From the NCBI GenBank assembly GCA_017959135.1, contig JAGDBH010000222.1, positions 1 to 7,035 of the forward strand: a DNA stretch of 7,035 bases. The letters are read 5' to 3'. The DNA is from Succinivibrio sp. (GTDB lineage Bacteria > Pseudomonadota > Gammaproteobacteria > Enterobacterales > Succinivibrionaceae). A program made the translations under genes and the position numbers. Under the pieces are notes generated by a model. That model was not told where the DNA came from, did no database searches, and worked only from the letters and a program-made list of their open reading frames with translations. Shown one piece after another: positions 1-6,122 of the stretch (its first letter is position 1; every line of letters starts with the position of its first letter).

Positions 1-277
1 CTTCTAATATAATTTTGAATTACCGACTTTGCCTAAAAGTAGGGCGATCTTTATCGCAAATCTATTAAATAAACTGAAATTTTGAGGAAAAAGTGTCAAA
101 AAAAAGTGTTTGAAATCGTAAAGTTAGAAAATTTGAAGAACAAAATCTAAAGAAAAAAACACAGGTAAAACTGTAAAAAAAATTTTCAGAAAAAATGATT
201 TAGGAGAGGTTCGCCAGACAGGAAAGAACAAAGTCTGGCGATTATAAAGAGGAAAAAATAGCTATTATCAATAATAA
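1..277. other. A/T-rich noncoding region left of the PHP phosphatase gene
   Basis: This stretch is rich in A and T runs and has frequent stops in all frames, and I see no convincing gene. It lies downstream of the minus-strand cluster. The clearest structure is the hairpin at 211-241, listed separately. Two weaker foldbacks sit near the left edge: CCTA/TAGG at 32-43 and GCGAT/ATCGC at 44-57. Neither is followed by a T-run. On the minus strand a 4-bp ACAG/CTGT foldback (about 161-174) is followed by GTTTTTTT and could act as a weak secondary stop signal. No promoter was recognised. Confidence 0.6.
211..241 (-). terminator. 9-bp hairpin after the PHP phosphatase gene, probable transcript end
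   Basis: TCGCCAGAC at 211-219 pairs perfectly with GTCTGGCGA at 233-241 across a 13-nt loop. On the minus strand the hairpin starts 36 nt after the stop codon of the PHP phosphatase gene, where the end of the four-gene transcript is expected. No T-run follows directly; the next bases on the minus strand are ACCTCTCC. It is therefore not a textbook intrinsic terminator. It could be a weak or Rho-assisted terminator, or a 3' stabilising hairpin. The stem is clear; its role is inferred. Confidence 0.5.
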
Positions 278-1039
278 CTATTTGTTTTTAAAGAATTCTC
301 TCATCTCAGGGATTGGTCTGTGACCTCTTGATTCAAGGAAATCAAGAACCCTGTTAGGAGAAGTATTGATAATCTGCTCCTCAGAAATACCGGCATTTTT
401 GATAATTTCAATTGAAGGTTCAAAATTACACATGTAATAGCAGATATGAGCGTCTGAACCAACCGCAATGGTATTACCGATCTTTTTGGCAAGTTTTGCA
501 ATCTCAACACAGTTGTCGTGTGAGCCAAAGCGAGTATTCACATCTGATGATGAGTTGATTTCAATTGCAACGTTATGCTCCTTTGCAGCAAGCAGTACCT
601 GCTCATAATCACAAGGATATGCAGCACAGCCAGGATGAGAGATAACATCAACATTGCCTGATTCAATCACCTTAAGATACATTTTTGTATGGGCTTCTGC
701 ATCTGAAGGAGGATTAGAAGGATGAAAGCCTGCCAGTACAATATCCAGAACCTTCTCAAGCTGAGCCTTTGTAACATCAATATCACCATTACGATCGATG
801 TTGGCTTCAATACCGCGTAATACCGCAACACCGTCACATATTCTTGGAACAACCTTAAGATTGTTGAAGTGCCAAGGATGAGGACCATCTTCAAGAGCAG
901 GGCCGTGATCTGTTGTTGCAAACATCACAATACCATTATTCTTTGCATAATTAACGCATTCAACAATAGTTGAGTAGGCATGATCGCTTGCAATTGTATG
1001 TGTATGAAGATCTATAAAAAACTGCATATTACCATCCAT
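278..1039 (-). CDS. ycdX: PHP-domain phosphatase, YcdX family
   Basis: This is a cytoplasmic metal-dependent phosphoesterase of the PHP superfamily. In E. coli the YcdX family has a trinuclear zinc site and phosphatase activity, but its physiological substrate is poorly defined. The nine expected metal ligands are all visible: H12 and H14 (in DLHTHT), H20, H45 (TTDHGP), E78 (GIEAN), H106 (GFHPS), H135 (SHPG), and D196 and H198 (GSDAH). Length is 253 residues from the first ATG, against about 245 for E. coli YcdX. The ATG at 1025-1027 is the better start. It is preceded by GGATGG, lies just before the conserved IDLHTHT block, and gives 249 residues. The ATG at 1037-1039 has no Shine-Dalgarno. 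The gene is last in the cluster and begins 2 or 14 nt after the HAD-Nudix stop, so translational coupling is likely. Family assignment is firm; in vivo substrate is unknown. Confidence 0.93.
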   Translation of the reverse strand: MDGNMQFFIDLHTHTIASDHAYSTIVECVNYAKNNGIVMFATTDHGPALEDGPHPWHFNNLKVVPRICDGVAVLRGIEANIDRNGDIDVTKAQLEKVLDIVLAGFHPSNPPSDAEAHTKMYLKVIESGNVDVISHPGCAAYPCDYEQVLLAAKEHNVAIEINSSSDVNTRFGSHDNCVEIAKLAKKIGNTIAVGSDAHICYYMCNFEPSIEIIKNAGISEEQIINTSPNRVLDFLESRGHRPIPEMREFFKNK

Positions 1040-1041
1040 TT

Positions 1042-2331
1042 TTAATCAATTACCGGAACCCAGTTTGTTGTATTAAAAGCTTCGGCACACATTCTAATCT
1101 GCTCTGTGGTTGTAGTACCCAGACGCAGCATCTCATCTGAAATCTCATCAATATCAAAGAAATTTCGCTCAAGCGTTTCTGTATTTGGGCTAAACTCTCC
1201 ATCACCTTCAAGACAGATGGTAAAGGATGCAAGAATATGGAATGGCTGTGATGATTTATTCCATTTGCTCTTATCAATAAGTCCAACAAATTTAACTGGC
1301 TTAACCAGCATTCCAGCCTCTTCACGAACTTCTTTTACAGTATTTGAGATAATTGATTCTGATTCATCGCACCAGCCTCCTGGTAAAGACCAGAGTCCGT
1401 TTTTAGCTTCTTTTACCAGCAGGATCTGTCCTTTTTCATTGAAAACTGCCGCTCTTGTGTCAATTTTAGGAGTTATATACCCTTTATCCATGCAGATTAC
1501 ATCTCTTACCTTCTCAATAGGAGATTCGGTCATGGTAGAGATGATTTCACATGAGATTTCCCGCAGTCGTTCAAAGCGTTCAATATCAAAAACATTGGTG
1601 CAGTATGTAAGACCGATCTGTCCGATAGCCTGTATTTCCTTAGCCCATCTGTACCACTGATAGTTAAGATCATCTCGTACATAGATGGTCTTTATGATAT
1701 CCCAAGGATTTAAGAAATAATGCGCACATGGAATAGAGCGTTTAATTCTGGAGCCCCATACGGCAAGACCGAAGTCTACACCTGCAGAATGAGCACATTC
1801 CACATCAGACATGGTATCTCCGATAAAAAGAATCTCATTCTTTTTAGCTCCGGTAAGCTCCATGTATTTGAGAATTGAATCAGGTGCAGGTTTAGGATTA
1901 TCAACCTCAGATGCGCTGATTGAATATTTAAAGTAAGGCTTTAAAACTGTAGGCAGAGGTGATGCAATCTCTCCTAAAACATTCTGATATGTTTTAGCTC
2001 TTGAGGTTACAATACCAAGTTTTACGTCATGCTCATGCAGATATTTTATAACAGCCATAATCCCGTCGAATGGCTTTATAGAATCCTCATAAAGCTTAAC
2101 GCGCTCAACCCAGGCATCTGAAAGACGCTTGGTATCCTCAAAAGGAAGATTAAGCTCAATACGGGTATTCTCAGCTGTTGAGCCCATAAATCTGGTTAAG
2201 GACTCATAAGTTTCCTCAGTATCAGGACGTTCAGCTTTTAAAACATCATAAAGAGCATTGGTATACGCATATTCGGTATTAAAAATCGTACCATCCAGAT
2301 CAAACAGTACATGGGTATATCTGCCTAGCAT
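1042..2331 (-). CDS. HAD phosphatase fused to a Nudix hydrolase with Nudix_N domain
   Basis: This 429-residue protein carries two enzymes. Residues 1-215 are a HAD-family phosphatase of the phosphoglycolate-phosphatase type: nucleophile D11 and acid/base D13 in DLDGT, T109/S110 in VTSR, K147 in NPKPAP, and D172/D176 in GDTMSD. Residues 222-285 resemble the helical Nudix_N domain of Bacillus YjhB and CDP-choline pyrophosphatase (CDP-Chase) (WAKEIQAIGQIGLTY, YDIERF-like FDIERF, KGYITPK). Residues 290-425 form the Nudix fold. The Nudix box runs from G319 through E325 and K333-E334 to E337-E338 and G340. K333 replaces the usual Arg, which I recall as normal in this subfamily. All HAD and Nudix catalytic residues appear intact. 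The start has a good GGAG 7 nt upstream and overlaps the trmO stop by 7 nt. Family knowledge suggests hydrolysis of CDP-choline-like or ADP-ribose-like substrates followed by dephosphorylation. That coupling is inference. Confidence 0.9.
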   Translation of the reverse strand: MLGRYTHVLFDLDGTIFNTEYAYTNALYDVLKAERPDTEETYESLTRFMGSTAENTRIELNLPFEDTKRLSDAWVERVKLYEDSIKPFDGIMAVIKYLHEHDVKLGIVTSRAKTYQNVLGEIASPLPTVLKPYFKYSISASEVDNPKPAPDSILKYMELTGAKKNEILFIGDTMSDVECAHSAGVDFGLAVWGSRIKRSIPCAHYFLNPWDIIKTIYVRDDLNYQWYRWAKEIQAIGQIGLTYCTNVFDIERFERLREISCEIISTMTESPIEKVRDVICMDKGYITPKIDTRAAVFNEKGQILLVKEAKNGLWSLPGGWCDESESIISNTVKEVREEAGMLVKPVKFVGLIDKSKWNKSSQPFHILASFTICLEGDGEFSPNTETLERNFFDIDEISDEMLRLGTTTTEQIRMCAEAFNTTNWVPVID

Positions 2332-3041
2332 GAAGTCTCTCCGTCTATATTCACGTTAAAAACATGAATACGGCTATCTTTAACTTTGAAATTGATTGTA
2401 AAGCTGTAGATTTTTACCACATAGACCTTTTCATCAGTATCGTCCTTATATGCAGGACGAGGATCCTGAGATAAAGTCTGACATACAGCTTTATATCTCT
2501 GCTCGCCAAGTGTCTTTAAAATCGACTCAGTGTCATTTTCAAAAACAATCTCATACATAGGAGGAGGAGCACTGGCAAAACCTCCAACCGCATCAGGTAC
2601 ACTGTCAGCAAAAGGAATATAAGGCTTGATATCGATAATGGGAGTATTATCAACCAGATCAGCACCTAGAACCTCAAGACTGACCTTTCCCTTCTCTCTT
2701 ATAACCCGGTTAATCTTTAAAATGGAAAGTCCGAGTCGATTTGGACGAAAAGGAGATCTCGTAGAGAATACACCTACAGAAACATTGCCTCCAAGGCGAG
2801 GAGGTCTAACCTTTGGTTTGAATTTTTGGTAATCGATCTTGTCAAAAAGAAAGATTACGTGGATATGAGAGAAACCGTCTATCCCCTCAAAAGCAAGTTC
2901 ATCATTGTATGGAGGATAGAATTCAATCACGGAAACAGCGTCGGGAGCAAGCCCCGGCTGTCTTGGAACAGCAAATTTCTCCCTATATGGACTTCTGATG
3001 AAACCTATAGGGGAAATGGATATCGGATTAGTGTTTGTCAT
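2325..3041 (-). CDS. trmO: tRNA (adenine-N6)-methyltransferase TrmO (TsaA/YaeB)
   Basis: TrmO uses S-adenosylmethionine to methylate N6 of t6A37 in threonine tRNAs, giving m6t6A and tuning decoding of ACY codons. It is a cytoplasmic beta-barrel methyltransferase unrelated to Rossmann-type enzymes. Numbered from the longer open frame that begins at 3062, the signature blocks are RQPG (34-37), VRPPRLGGN (85-93), STRSPFRPN (100-108), DIKPYIPFADS (144-154) and, in the C-terminal domain, DPRPAY (200-205). I chose the ATG at 3039-3041 (MTNTNP). It yields 238 residues, close to the 235 of E. coli, and the family homology begins a few residues later. The ATGs at 3060-3062 and 3054-3056 would add MQMHWLL, which has no family counterpart. 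None of these starts has a strong Shine-Dalgarno. The gene overlaps the rcsF-like stop by 14 nt, so coupling to its translation is likely. The rcsF-trmO pairing matches E. coli. Confidence 0.93.
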   Translation of the reverse strand: MTNTNPISISPIGFIRSPYREKFAVPRQPGLAPDAVSVIEFYPPYNDELAFEGIDGFSHIHVIFLFDKIDYQKFKPKVRPPRLGGNVSVGVFSTRSPFRPNRLGLSILKINRVIREKGKVSLEVLGADLVDNTPIIDIKPYIPFADSVPDAVGGFASAPPPMYEIVFENDTESILKTLGEQRYKAVCQTLSQDPRPAYKDDTDEKVYVVKIYSFTINFKVKDSRIHVFNVNIDGETSC

Positions 3042-3399
3042 TAACAACCAGTGCATCTGCATAGCAGGTTACAGAAACCTTACATGCAGGAGTGTCCTGA
3101 AGTTTAACACACTTGCCAAACTTAATGGCATTAGCACCAAGATCAACAGCCTTTAAACGAGCATCAGTTCTTGCTTTTACTTCTGTAGCAACATCATCAG
3201 TATCGTTTATCTGACAAGACAATCCGCTTACTACACCAAGACTTCTGTTAGGAACAGATGCCAGCTCTTCCTCTGTATACTCAGTAACAGCTGAAGGCTT
3301 GAAATATTCCTTGAAGTTAGATGGATTTAAATTACTCTTAAACTCGTAATTAGAGCAGGCAGTCAGGCATAAAGCTGCCAGTACAAACATATATTTCAT
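3028..3399 (-). CDS. rcsF: RcsF-like outer-membrane stress-sensing lipoprotein
   Basis: In Enterobacterales RcsF is an outer-membrane lipoprotein that senses envelope damage and turns on the Rcs phosphorelay through IgaA. This 123-residue protein starts with a short signal peptide and the lipobox LTAC, with lipidated C15 followed by S16 rather than Asp, which fits outer-membrane sorting. Residues 16-50 are a linker with few prolines, unlike the proline-rich E. coli linker. The globular domain (about 50-120) has cysteines at 62, 97, 106 and 112. Their spacing of 35, 9 and 6 is the same as E. coli C74, C109, C118 and C124, so disulfides 62-106 and 97-112 are predicted. The LGVVSGLSCQ block matches E. 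coli LGEVSGDSCQ. Location beside trmO supports orthology. Only a weak GGA precedes the ATG. No promoter is visible between the gltX terminator and this start. Whether a full Rcs pathway exists here cannot be told from this window. Confidence 0.86.
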   Translation of the reverse strand: MKYMFVLAALCLTACSNYEFKSNLNPSNFKEYFKPSAVTEYTEEELASVPNRSLGVVSGLSCQINDTDDVATEVKARTDARLKAVDLGANAIKFGKCVKLQDTPACKVSVTCYADALVVNDKH

Positions 3400-3413
3400 A
3401 GCTAATCCGGACT

Positions 3414-3437
3414 AAAAAGGCAGGTCAGACCTGCCTT
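3414..3437 (-). terminator. Intrinsic terminator of gltX, inside the rcsF leader
   Basis: AAGGCAGGT at 3417-3425 pairs with ACCTGCCTT at 3429-3437 around a 3-nt loop. On the minus strand the stem leads directly into TTTTT (3418 back to 3414). It starts 10 nt after the gltX stop codon and ends about 15 nt before the rcsF ATG. This is a textbook Rho-independent terminator for gltX. Because it fills the gltX-rcsF gap, it also bears on how the downstream cluster is transcribed. Confidence 0.87.
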
Positions 3438-3447
3438 GATTCAAGAA

Positions 3448-4851
3448 CTAAGCACCAAAGTGCTCGATTGCTTTTTGAATTCTAGATAAAGTACGCTCTC
3501 TACCAACAAGCATCATAGTATCACCGATGCCAGGAGACATAGCAGAGCCGGTTACAGCAATACGTAGAGGCTGACCAACTTTACCCATGCCAATCTCACG
3601 CTTAGCAGCAACTTCCTCTAAAACCTTATCAATAGAAGCAGCATCCCATGAAGATAATGCATTAAGAGCCTCTAAAGAATCCTTAAGCACATCAACTGAG
3701 CCTTCCTTGATCCACTTCTTTACTCCAGCAGGATCGTACTCAGCGATATCCTGATAGTAGCAGGCAGCTTTCTGAGCCATTTCCTTTAGAGTATGAGTTC
3801 TCTCGCAGTAATTGCGTACAACTTCTTCTGGCTTTGGACCATTTGAAAGGTCGGTAATACCGATTCTGTTCAGATGCCATACAAGCTCTTTTGCAACCTG
3901 CTCTGCAGGTAGAGTCTTCATATAGTGGGCATTCAGCCACTCAAGCTTCTTGGTATTGAAGCCTGATGCTGACTTGGTAATAGCATCAAGAGTAAACAGA
4001 TCAATCATCTCCTGACGGGTAAAGATTTCCTGATCGCCGTGAGACCAGCCCAGACGTACCAGATAATTTACCAGAGCCTCAGGTAGATAACCGTCCTCAC
4101 GGTACTGCATTACTGAAACTGCGCCATGACGCTTTGAAAGCTTGGCACCGTCATCACCTAGAATCATTGCAAGGTGACAGAATACAGGAACAGGAGCACC
4201 TAATGCCTTGTACAGGTTGATCTGACGAGGAGTATTGTTAACATGGTCATCACCACGGATAACGTGAGTAATACCCATATCCCAGTCATCAACAACAACG
4301 CAGAAATTGTAGGTTGGAGTGCCGTCTGAACGCTGAATGATCAGATCGTCAAGCTCACTGTTCTTAACCTCGATGTGGCCTTTAACCATGTCGTCAAATG
4401 CAACAATACCATCATCAGGGTTACGGAAACGAATTACATATGGTTCATCAGGAGCATGCTCTGAATGATCATCTCTGCAGTGACCGTCATAACGTGGCTT
4501 CTGACCATTCTTCATCTGCTCTTCACGCATCTGTTCCAGGCGTTCTTTTGAGCAGTAGCACTTATATGCCTTGCCTTCCTTTAAAAGCTGGTCAATAACT
4601 TCGCGATATCTGTCAAAGCGTTTAGTCTGATAGTAAGGACCTTCATCCCACTTTAAATCGATCCACTTCATGGATTCGATAATCGCATCGATAGCTTCCT
4701 GAGTAGAGCGTTCTCTATCGGTATCCTCAATACGTAAAACAAACTCACCCTTACAGTGTTGAGCATATAGCCAAGAGAATAATGCAGTTCTAGCGCCACC
4801 TACATGCAGAAAGCCGGTTGGAGATGGTGCAAATCTGGTTTTAACAGTCAT
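3448..4851 (-). CDS. gltX: Glutamyl-tRNA synthetase
   Basis: This class I aminoacyl-tRNA synthetase charges tRNA-Glu with glutamate in the cytoplasm, feeding translation and usually tetrapyrrole synthesis. Numbered from the chosen start, the HIGH-equivalent is HVGG at 16-19 within [12 protein letters not shown], and the KMSKS-equivalent is KLSKR at 237-241. The conserved RIEDTDRER block and the C-terminal anticodon-binding alpha-helical domain are present. The zinc-site cysteines C98, C100 and C125 occupy the same numbers as in E. coli. The fourth position, His127 in E. coli as I recall, is Asp here. Length is 467 residues, against 471 in E. coli. The ATG at 4849-4851 is chosen because [13 protein letters not shown] is the family N-terminus and GGGA lies upstream. 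A longer frame from 4890 would add 13 unconserved residues and would run over the predicted promoter. Discriminating and non-discriminating forms cannot be separated by eye. Confidence 0.97.
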   Translation of the reverse strand: MTVKTRFAPSPTGFLHVGGARTALFSWLYAQHCKGEFVLRIEDTDRERSTQEAIDAIIESMKWIDLKWDEGPYYQTKRFDRYREVIDQLLKEGKAYKCYCSKERLEQMREEQMKNGQKPRYDGHCRDDHSEHAPDEPYVIRFRNPDDGIVAFDDMVKGHIEVKNSELDDLIIQRSDGTPTYNFCVVVDDWDMGITHVIRGDDHVNNTPRQINLYKALGAPVPVFCHLAMILGDDGAKLSKRHGAVSVMQYREDGYLPEALVNYLVRLGWSHGDQEIFTRQEMIDLFTLDAITKSASGFNTKKLEWLNAHYMKTLPAEQVAKELVWHLNRIGITDLSNGPKPEEVVRNYCERTHTLKEMAQKAACYYQDIAEYDPAGVKKWIKEGSVDVLKDSLEALNALSSWDAASIDKVLEEVAAKREIGMGKVGQPLRIAVTGSAMSPGIGDTMMLVGRERTLSRIQKAIEHFGA

Positions 4852-4880
4852 GATTAATTCCCATATAAAAAATTTGCACC

Positions 4881-4889
4881 ATTCTATCA
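4881..4889 (-). promoter_or_regulatory. Extended -10 promoter for gltX
   Basis: On the minus strand TGA directly precedes TAGAAT (TGn plus a 5/6 match to TATAAT), with the hexamer at 4886 down to 4881. A start near 4874 would give a leader of about 23 nt containing the GGGA Shine-Dalgarno. A possible -35, TTGAGC at 4912-4907, is 20 bp away, which is too far for a standard spacer, but extended -10 promoters tolerate a poor -35. The 69-nt gap to the aldo/keto reductase stop has no terminator, so read-through may also supply gltX. Confidence 0.5.
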
Positions 4890-4920
4890 CAAATAGGCAT
4901 ATATGGGCTCAAATCACACT

Positions 4921-5799
4921 TTAAAAATCACCAACTTTTGCTTTTGGAATAGAAAGATCAGGGTGTTGTCCCGACCAGCCTGTTTTTTCAGCGATTCCAC
5001 GAAGCACATATAAATCCTGATCAGTAAGTTTAAAATCAAACAGAGAGAGATTTTCTTTTAGTCTCTCCTTTGATGAGGCCTTAACCAGTGGCAGAACGTT
5101 ATGAGCAAGGCAGAAGCTTAATAGAACCTTGGCTGGACTTACCTTGTGCTTTGCAGCAATATCAACAACTACAGGATGATTTAGTAGAGCACCACGACCT
5201 AAAGGAGACCATGCTTCGACCTGAATGTCATGACGCTGACAGTAATCAACAGTTCCTGTCTGCATATATCCGGGATGGAATTCAATCTGATTAACAACAG
5301 GTTTTTCTGCACATGAGTGGATTACATCAAAGTGCTGAGGAAGGAAATTTGAAACTCCGATGGATTTAACCTTGCCCTCCTGTTTAAGAAAAATAAAGGT
5401 ATTCCATGCTAAAAACAGGTGTTCCTCCCACTCCTCGTCTGTTTCATCAACTCTTGGCCAGTGAATCAGGAGTAAATCCAGATAGTCGGTACCTAGAGCA
5501 TGAAGAGATCTGTCAAAGGATTTTCTGATATCCCCAGGAGCCATATCATCCTTCCAGACTTTTGTTGTCAGGAAAAAATCCTCTCTGGCAATACCTGAAG
5601 CTTTTAAAGCTTTTCCCAGTATTTCTTCGGAACCATAAAGAGAAGCAGTATCAAAATGCCTGTAGCCGCAGCTAATGGCACTCTTTATGAGATCCTCTCC
5701 TTTCTTGTTGTTATCAAGACCAAAGGTTCCAAAACCGATACATGGGATTTTATTGCCATCTGAAAGTAAAAAAGTATCATCAAAACTTGAGATTTTCAT
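4921..5799 (-). CDS. Aldo/keto reductase, 2,5-diketo-D-gluconate reductase-like
   Basis: This is a cytoplasmic NAD(P)H-dependent oxidoreductase with a TIM-barrel fold that reduces aldehydes or ketones. The catalytic tetrad is intact: D50 (FDTASLYGSE), Y55, K80 (TTKVW) and H113 (LIHWP). Cofactor-site landmarks are GVSN at 148-151, NQIEFHP at 170-176, WSPLGRG at 197-203 and KASSKERLKEN at 240-250. The usual IPKS phosphate-binding motif reads LVKAS. The 292 residues are typical for prokaryotic members. The ATG at 5799 is supported by AAGG 5 nt upstream, and MKISSFDDTFLLSDGNKIPCIGFGTF matches the usual N-terminal beta-hairpin. Upstream is the divergent ptsI-like gene; downstream, gltX follows after 69 nt on the same strand. 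The exact substrate (methylglyoxal, diketogluconate or another carbonyl) cannot be assigned from sequence. Confidence 0.93.
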   Translation of the reverse strand: MKISSFDDTFLLSDGNKIPCIGFGTFGLDNNKKGEDLIKSAISCGYRHFDTASLYGSEEILGKALKASGIAREDFFLTTKVWKDDMAPGDIRKSFDRSLHALGTDYLDLLLIHWPRVDETDEEWEEHLFLAWNTFIFLKQEGKVKSIGVSNFLPQHFDVIHSCAEKPVVNQIEFHPGYMQTGTVDYCQRHDIQVEAWSPLGRGALLNHPVVVDIAAKHKVSPAKVLLSFCLAHNVLPLVKASSKERLKENLSLFDFKLTDQDLYVLRGIAEKTGWSGQHPDLSIPKAKVGDF

Positions 5800-5844
5800 A
5801 AAGCACCTTGAGATTGAAAAAATTCTTATAGTTTTTGTTTTTCA

Positions 5845-5872
5845 ATTATTGTTATCTGCATATATTCGTAAA
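5845..5872 (-). promoter_or_regulatory. Candidate promoter for the aldo/keto reductase gene
   Basis: On the minus strand TTTACG (5872-5867; 4/6 match to TTGACA) is followed 16 bp later by AATAAT (5850-5845; 5/6 match to TATAAT). It would give a leader of roughly 35-40 nt. Alternatives in this A/T-rich DNA include TATAAG at 5830-5825 with no good -35, and TATAAA at 5883-5878 with GTGACC 15 bp upstream. The choice among them is weak. Confidence 0.3.
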
Positions 5873-5875
5873 CCG

Positions 5876-5899
5876 CTTTTATATCTATTTATATAAAAG
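5876..5899. repeat. AT-rich palindrome with 9-bp arms
   Basis: CTTTTATAT at 5876-5884 and ATATAAAAG at 5891-5899 are perfect reverse complements around a 6-nt centre, CTATTT. Each arm contains TATAAA reading outward-symmetrically, one on each strand. The site lies 77 nt upstream of the aldo/keto reductase start. It could be an operator for a dimeric regulator, a pair of -10-like elements, or chance symmetry in A/T-rich DNA. Confidence 0.45.
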
Positions 5900-6057
5900 G
5901 TCACATACTTTATTTTTGATTTTTGACAGAGATTCTGATTTTCGTTTTTTCACAGATTAGGCAATTTTACTCCTGTATCACAAAACAGAATCTGAACCTT
6001 ATAAAAAAAACACAGGAAAAATAAGCTGACATTATTGGTTAATTTAGACCTCATACT

Positions 6058-6086
6058 CTGATTGGTACTTACAAATTATGTATAAT
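6058..6086 (+). promoter_or_regulatory. Probable promoter of the ptsI-like gene
   Basis: A perfect TATAAT lies at 6081-6086. The 17-bp-spaced upstream hexamer is CTGATT at 6058-6063, a poor 3/6 match to the -35 consensus. Transcription would begin near 6093, leaving about 30 nt before the TTG start at 6123. That leader contains GATGGTGAT (6111-6119), which can pair with the 3' end of 16S rRNA. The -10 match is direct; activity is inferred. Confidence 0.5.
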
Positions 6087-6122
6087 CAGAAGAAAACACT
6101 GTATACAGAAGATGGTGATATT

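Larger units (their letters stand above)
5800..6122. other. Divergent intergenic region between aldo/keto reductase and ptsI-like genes
   Basis: This 323-nt region contains no gene and very high A+T. It separates the two transcription directions, so both promoters should lie within it. Recognisable elements are the palindrome at 5876-5899, a candidate leftward promoter and a consensus rightward -10 box, listed separately. A second, looser inverted pair, AGATTCTG at 5930-5937 and CAGAATCT at 5986-5993, is 48 nt apart. A perfect TTGACA at 5923-5928 has no plausible -10 partner downstream. Confidence 0.6.

Noticed and set aside
31..57. Two adjacent short foldbacks with 4- and 5-bp stems
   Set aside because: The stems are short, have no T-run on either strand and lie at the window edge without gene context, so they are not called as terminators.
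153..165. A 13-base A-run plus CACAGG string that recurs at 6004-6016
   Set aside because: Two copies of a mostly poly-A string in A/T-rich intergenic DNA are expected by chance. The flanks do not match.
1106..1660. A 184-codon open frame on the plus strand
   Set aside because: It lies wholly antisense to the HAD-Nudix gene, whose conserved motifs are clear. Its composition (Ser/Ile-rich, no domain) is that of a shadow frame.
4878..4890. An upstream ATG extending gltX by 13 residues
   Set aside because: The added residues have no family counterpart, the codons overlap the predicted extended -10, and the inner ATG has a good Shine-Dalgarno.
5923..5928. A perfect -35-like TTGACA on the plus strand
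   Set aside because: At 16-18 bp downstream there are only T-runs, with no usable -10, so it is probably not a promoter by itself.
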